From NCBI GenBank assembly GCA_903905065.1, contig CAIVEW010000012.1, forward strand, positions 1-64,000: DNA of 64,000 nucleotides, written 5' to 3'. The DNA is from an uncultured Bacteroidota bacterium (lineage in GTDB: Bacteria; Bacteroidota; Bacteroidia; Chitinophagales; Chitinophagaceae). The position numbers were made by a program, and so were the translations under genes. Each line of letters starts with the position of its first letter. Positions within the stretch are counted from its first letter, which is position 1. Shown piece by piece: positions 7,412 through 16,900 of the stretch. The notes below the pieces were generated by a model. That model was not told where the DNA came from, searched no databases, and saw only the letters and a program-made list of their open reading frames with translations.

Positions 7412-8695
7412 CTATGTTTTCCTCGGTTTTTTCTTCGCTGCTGGAAACAACACGTTGTTCAATATGAGCCTGTAACCCGGTGAGTTGGGGTGCAGGCTCA
7501 GGTCTGTTGGCGGGTCATACACCATATGCTGGTAGTCCTCCGGGTCGTGTCCGCCATAGAAAGTCCAGGTACCTTTCCCAAACTCGCCATGTATGTAGCG
7601 GGCTTCGTTCACGGGCTTATAATCACCCATCACCAGCACACTTGATTTCAGAACCTCTTTGCGGAAAGCCGTTGTCTGCCCCATAAAGCCTTTGATGGTG
7701 GTAGTGTGATCCTGGCATAACATGGCAGGTATTGGATCGAACTTAGCAGAAAAAGTAAACAGCGTAAAATAGTCTACATTTTTCTGTACCAATGGTATGC
7801 GCGGCTCGGTATTGTCAATGTTAGAGTATTCGTAGTGCAGCGGGTCTTTTATTAAAGTAAAATCTTTAAAAGCAAGGCACTTCGAAAAGTCAAGTTTTTG
7901 CTGGGCGTTTGGGTCCTGGGGGTCACCATCATACATTTCAGAACAGATGTCCACACCCTCGGCAGCAAGCGCTATATCATACGAATCCGTTGCAGAGCAC
8001 ATCGCAAACATATAGCCCCCACCGGCCACAAAATCTTTGATCTTCTTAGCCACTGCCAGTTTCAACTGCGAAACCTTTTTGTAGCCATGTTTTGCAGCGA
8101 GTGCTTCCGCGTCTTTCTGGTCTTTTATGTACCATGGCGCGTTGTGAAATTGCGCGTAGAATTTACCATACTGGCCGGTAAAATCCTCATGATGTAAGTG
8201 CAGCCAGTCATACTTGGCAAGGCCATCCGCCAGTACCTCGTCATCATATACTTTCTCAAACGGGATCTCCGCATAGGTAAGTACCAATGTCACGGCATCG
8301 TCCCAGGGCTCCTTCCCTGGAGGCGTATACACGGCCACTTTAGGCGGCTTCTCCAGTTTTATGATGTCGCCATTAAAATCAGGATTGTTTATCTCGTTAA
8401 GTATGCCGTCATACTGCGCATTACTGATCACTTCGAAAGTTACACCACGCAGTTTGCACATCCGCTCCACGCTCTCTATATCGTCCATACCGAAACTGCC
8501 ACCCTTGTAATTAAGTAGCCAGTCTATTCCAATGCCGTCCTTAAGCGCTGCATAAGCCACCCCATAGGCTTTTAGATGGTTAGCCTGCCCTTCGGCATCC
8601 ATCGGGATAAAGATTTTTGAAGCAAATGCAGAAGCGCTAAAGCACACACACACCACTACGCACGCCACTAACCGGAATTTCATTTTCATGTTCAT
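7412..8695 (-). CDS. Secreted conserved protein (often labelled 'asparagine synthetase B')
   Basis: A 427-residue protein with a signal peptide (about residues 1-25, ending ASA-FAS; ATG codons at 1, 3 and 5 are all possible starts). It carries the block [20 protein letters not shown] and a later [20 protein letters not shown] segment, which resembles a class-I glutamine-amidotransferase-like or ThuA-like fold with a Cys in the nucleophile-elbow position. Proteins of this type in Bacteroidota databases are often named asparagine synthetase B. I see no ATP-pyrophosphatase or N-terminal Ntn-glutaminase Cys, so that name is probably a propagated error. The real function is unknown; it acts outside the cytoplasm. 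Confidence 0.72.
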   Translation of the reverse strand: MNMKMKFRLVACVVVCVCFSASAFASKIFIPMDAEGQANHLKAYGVAYAALKDGIGIDWLLNYKGGSFGMDDIESVERMCKLRGVTFEVISNAQYDGILNEINNPDFNGDIIKLEKPPKVAVYTPPGKEPWDDAVTLVLTYAEIPFEKVYDDEVLADGLAKYDWLHLHHEDFTGQYGKFYAQFHNAPWYIKDQKDAEALAAKHGYKKVSQLKLAVAKKIKDFVAGGGYMFAMCSATDSYDIALAAEGVDICSEMYDGDPQDPNAQQKLDFSKCLAFKDFTLIKDPLHYEYSNIDNTEPRIPLVQKNVDYFTLFTFSAKFDPIPAMLCQDHTTTIKGFMGQTTAFRKEVLKSSVLVMGDYKPVNEARYIHGEFGKGTWTFYGGHDPEDYQHMVYDPPTDLSLHPNSPGYRLILNNVLFPAAKKKPRKT

Positions 8696-8881
8696 TATAA
8701 GGTCTGTAAGTTACCGATAATACGGAAATATATTTGGGCGCAAGGGGATTTTAACCCAATTTTCATTTTTTCAGTGGTCGCATCACCCGCATTTTGGTTC
8801 AGGAAAAAAGAAATATTTTGCTATTTATATCTGCGTAAATACACAGGAACTTGTTTATATTTAAAGTCTAAAAAAACAGCC

Positions 8882-10573
8882 ATGTCCGATACCGTAACCA
8901 AACCGTTTCCATCAGATATTGAAATATCGCGCAATGCGGAATTGAAACCAATTTGGCAGATCGCCGAAAACATTGGTATAGACCCCGAAGACATTATTCC
9001 ATACGGCAAGTATAAAGCCAAAGTGCCGCTATCCTATATTAACGAAGAGAAGATCAAAAAAAGTAATCTCATCCTGATCACGGCACTAACGCCCAATAAA
9101 GCAGGTGTGGGCAAAACGGTAACTAGCGTGGCGCTGTCATTAGGGTTAAACTACGTAGGTAAAAAAGCCGCGGTCGCACTTCGTGAGCCAAGCCTCGGTC
9201 CTTGCTTCGGTATGAAGGGCGGCGCAGCAGGCGGCGGATACTCGCAGGTGCTGCCTATGGAAGACATCAATCTCCATTTCACCGGCGATTTCCATGCGAT
9301 CACCTGCGCCAACAATATGATAGCCGCACTACTCGACAACTACCAATACCAGAACAGGCATACATCAAAGGCCCTGGAGCGTATAGTGTGGCGCCGGGTA
9401 GCCGATGTGAACGATCGCTCCCTCCGCAGCATAGTTACCGGCCTTGGGGGCAGCGCCAACGGCATTCCTACGGAAGCGGGTTTTGATATTACACCTGCAT
9501 CAGAGATCATGGCCCTCTTTTGCCTGGCTTCCGATGTTTTAGACCTTCAGGCAAGGATTGAGCGCATCGTGTTAGGTTATACGGTAGACAAGAAGCCATT
9601 TACGGTAAAAGACCTGGGTGTAGCCGAGGCCATCACGGTTCTGCTTAAGGATGCACTTCTGCCAAACCTCGTGCAGACTACAGAACAAACAACGGCCTTC
9701 GTACATGGCGGACCATTCGCCAACATAGCCCACGGCTGCAACACAGTACTCGCCACCAAGATGGCGCTGAGCTGCTGTGATTACGTAGTTACTGAATCTG
9801 GCTTCGGCAGCGACCTCGGTGCAGAGAAATTCCTCGACATCAAATGTCGCCTCTCTGGTTTGAGGCCAAAGGCCACCGTTATCGTGGTTACCTCCGGCGC
9901 ACTGAAACTGCATGGTGGCGTACCCGCAACCGACATTAACAAACCAAACATGGAAGCCCTCATCGCCGGCATCCCTAACCTGCAGCGCCATGTGCAGAAT
10001 ATGAAAAACTTCGGCCAGAGCGTTGTAGTATCCTTCAACAAATTCAAGCACGACACTGCAGAAGAAATAGAATTCCTTACTCACTTCTGTGAAAAAGAAG
10101 GCGTTGTATTTGCGATAAATAACGGTTTCACAAAGGGCGGCGAAGGCGCTGCTGACCTCGCACAGAAAGTGATCAGCGTAATAGAGAATAACCCCTCAAA
10201 AGACATCAACTTCACCTACGATCTCGAAGACCACATCAAAACCAAGATCGAAAAAATTGCCACCAAAATATACCGCGCCAAGGAAGTGATCTTCAACGGC
10301 AGTGCTTTCGCAAAGCTGAAACAGTTTGAAGCAAACGGCTGGGGACACCTCCCGGTATGCATTGCCAAAACCCAATATTCTTTTTCCGATGATGAAAAGA
10401 AAATAAACGCACCCGTCGACTTCACCATCAATATCCGCGACCTGGTGATCAATGCCGGTGCAGGCTTCATAGTAGCAGTTGCTGGCGAGATCATGCGTAT
10501 GCCCGGCCTTCCAAAAGACCCGCAGGCCATGCACATAAAACTGGTAGATGGTAATATTGAAGGGTTGAGTTAA
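8882..10573 (+). CDS. fhs: Formate-tetrahydrofolate ligase
   Basis: A 563-residue cytosolic enzyme that joins formate to tetrahydrofolate using ATP, giving 10-formyl-THF for purine and Met-tRNA formylation. Visible motifs are the P-loop (GVGKT at residues 75-79), [20 protein letters not shown], and [14 protein letters not shown] family P-loop usually reads AGEGKTTT or AGIGKTTT; here it is AGVGKTVT, a mild variant. Length is standard (about 555-560). The frame is open 36 codons upstream, but the ATG at 8882 starts the recognisable family N-terminus. The gene is transcribed alone and ends in a hairpin terminator. Confidence 0.95.
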   Translation: MSDTVTKPFPSDIEISRNAELKPIWQIAENIGIDPEDIIPYGKYKAKVPLSYINEEKIKKSNLILITALTPNKAGVGKTVTSVALSLGLNYVGKKAAVALREPSLGPCFGMKGGAAGGGYSQVLPMEDINLHFTGDFHAITCANNMIAALLDNYQYQNRHTSKALERIVWRRVADVNDRSLRSIVTGLGGSANGIPTEAGFDITPASEIMALFCLASDVLDLQARIERIVLGYTVDKKPFTVKDLGVAEAITVLLKDALLPNLVQTTEQTTAFVHGGPFANIAHGCNTVLATKMALSCCDYVVTESGFGSDLGAEKFLDIKCRLSGLRPKATVIVVTSGALKLHGGVPATDINKPNMEALIAGIPNLQRHVQNMKNFGQSVVVSFNKFKHDTAEEIEFLTHFCEKEGVVFAINNGFTKGGEGAADLAQKVISVIENNPSKDINFTYDLEDHIKTKIEKIATKIYRAKEVIFNGSAFAKLKQFEANGWGHLPVCIAKTQYSFSDDEKKINAPVDFTINIRDLVINAGAGFIVAVAGEIMRMPGLPKDPQAMHIKLVDGNIEGLS

Positions 10574-10593
10574 ACCATAATGCATCTTCTTTC

Positions 10594-10627
10594 AAAAAAA
10601 CCGTTCACTTCTGGACGGTTTTTTTGT
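10594..10627 (+). terminator. Terminator between fhs and a convergent gene
   Basis: An A-tract, CCGTTCA, a 4-base loop, TGGACGG and a T-tract (10594-10627). The flanking A and T runs make it usable by both fhs and the convergent gene at 10637-11458. Confidence 0.85.
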
Positions 10628-10636
10628 GCTGGTCAT

Positions 10637-11458
10637 TCAGTAAGAATTGACCGCAGAAATAACCGCTTCAATTATGGTATAATAAAGCTGGCCCGACAAT
10701 TTTTCATAAAGATCGTTATCTTCTTTATTGCTGAACCCAAGGTCATTCCACGAGCCCATCCCGCCGAACGCCCATGCATGGCCGGCGGCAAACAATATTT
10801 GTTTCGCAGTTATCGAATAATTGTTCACCGGTATCAGGTCCTTATGGTAGTATTGCTCATTGGGTTCATCACTTTCCAAAATGGCCAAGGCGCTCTCAAA
10901 TTGTTTACGCCAGGTTTCCAGGTTCGGTTTAGTTGCAAACTCAGTCAACTCCCGGAGCGTGTTGTACAACTGCTCTTTTACCCGGTCCTGGTTTACCTGA
11001 ATGTTAAGTACTTTTTGCTTCGTGCTCGTTCTGCCATAACTCACCGTCCAAACCTTCTGATCGGCGGCTTTCGGATCACCCGGCTGCCAGCGCACAGACC
11101 AAAAGTTGGAATAGCCTTTATAAACAGCTTCTATGTACCACATTCCTCCTCCACCCAGCATGCCGGCACGCTTGTATTCCTTAATCCCTGTCTGATCATT
11201 GCTGCCCTGGAAATAAAGACGGAGTTTTCTGCAACCGTCTTTCTTCAGGTATTTATACCATTCAGGCGGTGCGGGTGCAACTATGGTCTCTTTAAGATTT
11301 TTTGAAAAAAGGGGCTTATGAAACTCTATGAAATCCACTTTGCGGCAAAATCGGAACGTAGAATTTCCAGGATAAAAATCAGCAGGCACATGGTCGTAAG
11401 CAAGATAATTGTTACCATACGCCGTCAACGCGACCAACTGTGCTAAGATTCCTGTCAT
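10637..11458 (-). CDS. Hypothetical protein
   Basis: A 273-residue protein I cannot place in a family. It has no clear signal peptide or membrane segment; the N-terminus reads MTGILAQLVALTAYGNN. The first half is rich in aromatic residues and contains a YIEAVYKGYSNFWSVRW beta-like stretch. The second half looks helical with a C-terminal FAAGHAWAFGGMGSWNDLGF block. It stands convergent to fhs with a shared terminator and is followed on the same strand by nothing. A cytoplasmic or contact-effector-like role cannot be told from sequence. Confidence 0.65.
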   Translation of the reverse strand: MTGILAQLVALTAYGNNYLAYDHVPADFYPGNSTFRFCRKVDFIEFHKPLFSKNLKETIVAPAPPEWYKYLKKDGCRKLRLYFQGSNDQTGIKEYKRAGMLGGGGMWYIEAVYKGYSNFWSVRWQPGDPKAADQKVWTVSYGRTSTKQKVLNIQVNQDRVKEQLYNTLRELTEFATKPNLETWRKQFESALAILESDEPNEQYYHKDLIPVNNYSITAKQILFAAGHAWAFGGMGSWNDLGFSNKEDNDLYEKLSGQLYYTIIEAVISAVNSY

Positions 11459-11557
11459 AGTTTCCTCTTAGTGAACGCTGATATAAGATGAGGTTGCTCA
11501 CAGAACAACCTCATCCATACGCCAACCAATCAACTTTTTAACTAAATTACTTCACAC

Positions 11558-11606
11558 AACTCATTCGACCTCACCCTTCCCTTCGGGGAGGGCAGGGGAG
11601 AGGGCC
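11558..11606. repeat. GGGGAGGG-type dispersed repeat, copy 1, flush with fumC stop
   Basis: Begins AACTCATTCGACCTCACCCT and continues through a CTTCGGGGAGGG hairpin to GGGGAGAGG. The same element recurs at 32394-32440 and a diverged form at 26520-26579. It starts immediately after the TGA of fumC. Confidence 0.75.
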
Positions 11607-13007
11607 TCAACTCAGCTCCCCCACCATATCCTTCGGGTCCACCCACTCATCAAACTGTTCTGCCGTCACATAGCCAAGGTCTATGGCCGTTTGTTTCAGG
11701 GTCTTGCCTTGTTTGTGTGCGGTTTGTGCTATCTCCGCAGCTTTGTAGTACCCTATTTTAGTATTTAGCGCAGTTACCAGCATCAGAGAGTTGTTTACAT
11801 GCTCTTTTATGTTCGCTTCTATTGGCTCCAGTCCTTCAGCGCATTTGTCGTTGAACGACACACAGCCGTCACCTATCAGGCGGGCACTGTGCAGGAAGTT
11901 GTAGATCATCACCGGCTTGAACACATTCAGCTCAAAATGCCCGGTAGCGCCGCCAATGCTTATCGCCACATCATTGCCCATTACCTGCGCAGCTATCATG
12001 GTCAAGGCCTCGCACTGCGTAGGGTTCACCTTACCGGGCATAATAGATGAGCCCGGCTCATTATCCGGAATATGCAGCTCACCAATGCCTGCGCGCGGCC
12101 CGGAGCTCAGCATACGTATGTCGTTAGCTATCTTCATCAGGCTCACAGCTACTGTTTTCAGCGCGCCATGTGCCTCCACTATAGCATCATGTGCTGCCAG
12201 GCTTTCGAATTTATTTTCCGCAGTCACAAATGGCAATCCTGTAAGTTTGGCAATGTTCTCCGCCACCTTCACCGAATATCCTTTCGGCGTATTGATGCCC
12301 GTACCTACCGCAGTACCACCCAGCGCCAGCTCGCTCAGGTGCGCCAGTGAATTATTGATCGCCCTCAGTCCATGGTCCAATTGAGAAACATAGCCGCTCA
12401 GCTCCTGCCCCACGGTAAGTGGAGTAGCATCCATAAAGTGCGTACGGCCTATCTTCACCACATGCATATATTGTTTGCTCTTTGCAGCCAGCGTATCGCG
12501 CAGTTTTTTGATGCCCGGTATGGTTACATCAACTAGCATTTTATACGCAGCTATATGCATAGCTGTAGGGAACGTATCATTAGACGACTGCGATTTGTTC
12601 ACATCATCATTCGGCGCCAGGAATTTTTCTTTATCTGTAAGCTGGCCGCCATGCAGCACATGCCCGCGATACGCTACCACTTCGTTTACATTCATATTGC
12701 TCTGCGTACCCGAACCCGTCTGCCATACCACCAACGGAAACTCATTATCCAGTTTGCCATCCAGTATTTCATCACATACCCTGCCTATCATATCGCTCTT
12801 ATCCTGTGGCAGCACGCCCAGTTCGCAGTTAGTGATCGCCGCCGCCTTCTTCAGATAAGCAAATGCCCTGATGATCTCCTTTGGCATCTTGTTGATGTCC
12901 TGGGCGATCTTGAAGTTGTCTATCGAGCGTTGCGTCTGTGCGCCATAGTATGCAGTTACGGGCACCTTCACCTCGCCCATCGTGTCTTTTTCAGTACGAA
13001 AATCCAT
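11607..13007 (-). CDS. fumC: Fumarate hydratase class II
   Basis: A 466-residue oxygen-stable fumarase that interconverts fumarate and malate in the TCA cycle. The family signature [11 protein letters not shown] is present, together with GTAVGTGIN, a [18 protein letters not shown] block carrying the active-site His, and [12 protein letters not shown] near the N-terminus. Length is standard (460-470). The frame is open 24 codons upstream, but a perfect TACCTTTG box at 13037-13044 lies in that extension, so the ATG at 13007 is preferred. No partner gene; a dispersed repeat follows the stop directly. Confidence 0.96.
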   Translation of the reverse strand: MDFRTEKDTMGEVKVPVTAYYGAQTQRSIDNFKIAQDINKMPKEIIRAFAYLKKAAAITNCELGVLPQDKSDMIGRVCDEILDGKLDNEFPLVVWQTGSGTQSNMNVNEVVAYRGHVLHGGQLTDKEKFLAPNDDVNKSQSSNDTFPTAMHIAAYKMLVDVTIPGIKKLRDTLAAKSKQYMHVVKIGRTHFMDATPLTVGQELSGYVSQLDHGLRAINNSLAHLSELALGGTAVGTGINTPKGYSVKVAENIAKLTGLPFVTAENKFESLAAHDAIVEAHGALKTVAVSLMKIANDIRMLSSGPRAGIGELHIPDNEPGSSIMPGKVNPTQCEALTMIAAQVMGNDVAISIGGATGHFELNVFKPVMIYNFLHSARLIGDGCVSFNDKCAEGLEPIEANIKEHVNNSLMLVTALNTKIGYYKAAEIAQTAHKQGKTLKQTAIDLGYVTAEQFDEWVDPKDMVGELS

Positions 13008-13036
13008 GATTTTTGAAAATTGATTTGTTTCGGGTG

Positions 13037-13044
13037 CAAAGGTA
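13037..13044 (-). promoter_or_regulatory. -7 box TACCTTTG of fumC
   Basis: A perfect TAnnTTTG element on the minus strand, 29 bases before the fumC ATG. It lies inside the longer open frame and so decides the start. Confidence 0.6.
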
Positions 13045-13112
13045 ACTCCTGCCAAACAAAAAGTCCCCCAATATTTCAAAAAAATGAATCATCCACATCG
13101 CCCCGCCAAAGC

Positions 13113-13206
13113 CAGGTACCTTCAGTTTTATTAGCTTAGGTCTTGTTGCTACCAATGGTACATTTTCGGCTACACAATAAAAAATATACTGAAGGTTCTG
13201 TACCTG
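13113..13206. repeat. Imperfect inverted repeat in the fumC upstream gap
   Basis: CAGGTACCTTCAGT (13113-13126) is repeated inverted as ACTGAAGGTTCTGTACCTG (13188-13206), with five extra bases in the right arm and ~60 bases between. It could be a small degenerate mobile element (MITE-like) or a long hairpin. No ORF lies within. The rest of the 13045-13292 gap shows nothing else. Confidence 0.45.
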
Positions 13207-13292
13207 AAGACTTCGCAGTCTGGCTCGAGTTTATTGCCGGGCGGGGAGCCTGGTCAACTCGTCTGATTAATGTAGCCGGTTCATAACTGGCG

Positions 13293-13829
13293 TTACCGTT
13301 CTATCGCCGCAGTCACCGCCGCACTCGTTGCTAATATCTTTGGATCGAACTCAGCCACAAGATTGCCGTTCTCATCGATCAGGTACTTCTGGAAATCCCA
13401 TTTGATCTCGGTATCCTTTAGCTTGTTATACTTTTGCTGGGTCAGCCATTTATAGATCGGGGCCATATTCGGTCCGCGCACCAGCACCTTTTCCGCCAGC
13501 GGGAAGGTAACATTGTACACCTTGTCGGTAATGGGCATATTTTTCTTCGATCCCGGCGGGGTAAGAAAATCTTCCGTCAGGAAACCGATCACCACCAGCT
13601 TGCCCTTATACTTTTGGTACGTTGCCTCCAGTTGTGCATATTGGCGGTTGATCTCGTCTTGCGATGTAACGTTTACGATCAGTATTTTCATGCCCTTATA
13701 CTGTGCCAGGTCTATTGTTTGCCCATTGTGGGCCGCGACCTTGAAGTCATAAATACTCGCGGGAATGTTTTCCTGCGCATGGGCACAGAAGAAGAAAATA
13801 GTAAGCAACAAGAGTAGCCGTAGTTTCAC
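13293..13829 (-). CDS. Secreted glutathione-peroxidase-like protein lacking the catalytic Cys (copy 1)
   Basis: A 178-residue thioredoxin-fold protein with signal peptide (about residues 1-18, ending CAHAQ). The family frame is clear: SIYDFKVAAHNGQTIDLAQYKG, ILIVNVTS, QYAQLEATYQKYKGKLVVIGF, then WDFQKYLIDENG. In true glutathione peroxidases NVxS is followed by Lys-Cys (or Sec)-Gly; here the segment reads NVTSQDEINRQY, with no Cys. The FPCNQF motif with the catalytic Gln is replaced by FLTEDF, and WNF is WDF. Three of the four tetrad residues are therefore lost. A second such gene lies at 52037-52573. It may be a structural or binding pseudoenzyme in the periplasm. A TACCTTTA box is at 13849-13856. 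Confidence 0.85.
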   Translation of the reverse strand: MKLRLLLLLTIFFFCAHAQENIPASIYDFKVAAHNGQTIDLAQYKGMKILIVNVTSQDEINRQYAQLEATYQKYKGKLVVIGFLTEDFLTPPGSKKNMPITDKVYNVTFPLAEKVLVRGPNMAPIYKWLTQQKYNKLKDTEIKWDFQKYLIDENGNLVAEFDPKILATSAAVTAAIER

Positions 13830-13965
13830 TGTAAGTCAATTTAGGTCATAAAGGTAAAAAACAAATTACAGCAATTAGCTTTCGCCTGCCACAGGTTTTC
13901 TCTCTTACACCACGATAATTTTTCCTTCCCTATATATTTTTTAACTTGTGGTAAAATGAGTTAGA

Positions 13966-16900
13966 ATGGATAAATGTGTATTATTTGAAAATAAATTAGC
14001 TGGAAGAAAAGGTATTTTTGATGTTGCCCTGTTTTCAAAATTTGGCCGGTGCATTTTACTGCTTATCGCATTTTCTCTTTTTTCACGTCTGCAGGCACTG
14101 GGGCAGGGCACATGGGTTCCCCTCACAAATACCGCCCCTGATTACAACGAAGGTGTCATGCTATTGCTTACAGATGGCACGGTACTCTGCAAAACTTCCT
14201 CTGGCGGCTCTGGTGAGGGCACCGTTTGGGATCGTCTTACTCCAGACAGCCACGGCAGTTACATAAATGGTACATGGTCTACCATCGCGCCTATGCACGA
14301 TGATCGCCTTTATTTCTCCACACAGGTATTGCCTGATGGTCGTGTATATGTGGCTGGTGGTGAGTACGGTGCTGGTGGTCCCAAAAGTGAGATTTGGGAT
14401 CCTAAAACAAATGTGTGGACGCAATGCCCGCAGATAGTTACGGGCCACGCAATATCAGATGCAAACTCGGAGTTGCTCCTAAATGGAAAGATATTACAGG
14501 CCGTAGTGGATACGGGAGGTACCCGGCTCAACTACATATATGATCCCGCCACAAACACATATGCACACACGGGTTCATGCCTGCGGGGAGATAATGAAGC
14601 CGTGTGGGTAAAACTGCCGGATAACAGCATCATTTTTCTGGACAACTATAGCGTCACCTCCGAGCGGTATATTCCCGCATCTGGCACCTGGATAAATGAT
14701 GCAAGCGCACCTGTTGAGCTTTTCGACCCCTATGGCTCCGAAGCCGGCGCCGGTTTCCTGTTGCCCAATGGCAAAGTTTATTTCATAGGCTCCACACCTA
14801 CCTCTGCTTATTACACGCCATCTGGCAGTACCACCCCCGGCTCATGGGCGGCGAGCCCGGCGCTACCCAATGGCTGGGGCGCTCCCGATGCTGCTTCTGC
14901 TATTATGCCCAATGGCAAAATATTAATGGCCCTTTCTCCGACGCCCACGTCCCCAGACCACTTCCCCGATTCAACGGCGTTCTTTCAGTTCGATTACACG
15001 ACCAACACTTATACCGCGTTAAGCCTCCCCGGAGCATCGGGCGATACCACGTCAGGCCCCTGCTATATTACGAATATGCTCTCTCTGCCCGATGGCACCA
15101 TACTATATACACGCCAGGGTCACGACCAGTATTTTGAATATGTCCCGGACTCAGGCCCCCTCGCAGCGGGCAAACCAACCATCACAAATATTATAACCAA
15201 TACCTGCTCTGACTACACGATAACAGGAACGCTGTTCAACGGCATATCAGAAGGCGCCGCTTATGGTGATGACTGGCAGATGTCAACCAACTATCCCATT
15301 GTGCGACTTACGTCCGGTACCAATGTATACTACGCCACCACTTCCGGTTGGAACCGGCCGGGTGCAGTAATGACAGGTGCTGCCCTGGACACCGCTAAGT
15401 TCGATTTACCTGCTGGCCTGCCCGCCGGCACGTACTCTGTGCAGGTCGTTGCAAATGGCAACCCTTCAGATTATTTTATATTTACTACTGCACCGGCAGC
15501 AATATCACCTTTGGCGGCTGTTATTTGTACCGGTAACACCACCGCGCTCACAGATACCTCAGTTGGAGGCACATGGAGCAGCAGCAATACTGCCGTCGGA
15601 ACAGTTGATCCGACCGGTATATTGACCGGTTTAACAAGTGGCACTACTATTGTTTCTTATACCGTTGCTGGAGGGTGCGCTGCTACCGCTACAGTAAATG
15701 TCTTAATATCGCCAACGGCAATTGGCGGCATAAAATATACGGGCATCGCCGGCACAAGCCTGCTGAATGACGCCATTCCGCTGGGTACATGGAGTAGTGG
15801 CAGTACAAGTATAGCAACCGTAAATCCAACTACAGGGCTGGTGACCGGGATCGCTGCAGGTACGGCAACCATTACCTATACCAATATTTGCGGGTTCACA
15901 ACAGCAACCTATACGGTGGTGCCTGGTAGCTTGTGTGTGCCTACCAACACGAACGCGGCAGCATCATGCTCATCCTTCGGGCTTGTCTTCAATCCGTTGC
16001 AGATCACCGGCGACGCAGGCACCTCAATTAATGATGTGATGCATTGCAATGGTACGGGTTACCTCGACCGCACTGCACTTAGCTGCACCTTTCATGATGG
16101 GAGCTACTATACAGTTAACATCGGGACGGGCGGCAACGCCGTCTACACACAGTTCTGGATAGATTTTAACAGCGACGGTGTATTTCAATCTTCTGAGTCG
16201 GTAGGAGGGAATGCCACTGCATTTTCTTCTTCGGGTACCGTCGCCATAAATATCCCGTCCGCAGCGCCCGCCGGTACATATAAAATGCGCGGCGTATTGA
16301 GCTTCTCGGGTTCCGGGCACCACTATCCTACCATGGATCCCTGCATGACCGGCTATAGTTATGGCGAGGCTCGGGACTACACCGTAGCTATCGTCCCCGC
16401 ACCGGCGTTAGAATTCACCGGCACAACAACAAAGACGGTTTGCGAAAATTCAACAGCTAACGACATCACTGCAAATCTCACGATCAATGATCTGGCCGTC
16501 ACCGGTTCTGAAACGTGGACTATTGTTTCGGGGCCCGCTCATGGTTCCCTGGGAGGCTTCCCCGCAACCGGCACCGCAACCGGTGGTAGCGTTACGCCAA
16601 CCGGCTGCACATATACGCCCACTCTCGGCTACTCCGGTGCCGATACATATACTGTCCTTTGCACAGATGGCGGTGGCAGTGCTGCCACTCAGGTAGTTCA
16701 TATGACTATTACAGCGCTGGCCAGTCCGGGCAGCATCACGGGCACGACTAATGTCTGTGTTGCGGCCACAACCGCTTTGTCCACCAGTGGTACTACGGGC
16801 GGCACATGGACCAGCTCAACTCCTTTGATCGGCACGGTATCCACCAGCGGTGTTGTGCGCGGCCTTTCATCGGGCACTACCACCATATCTTATGCGGTAA

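Noticed and set aside
8774-8881. Upstream extension of formate-tetrahydrofolate ligase
   Set aside because: The 36 extra residues do not belong to the family and contain no signal; ATG 8882 fits the usual N-terminus.
10580-11305. 241-codon plus-strand frame opposite the 273-residue hypothetical gene
   Set aside because: Shadow frame: it begins in the fhs terminator and reads through antisense of a better-supported gene.
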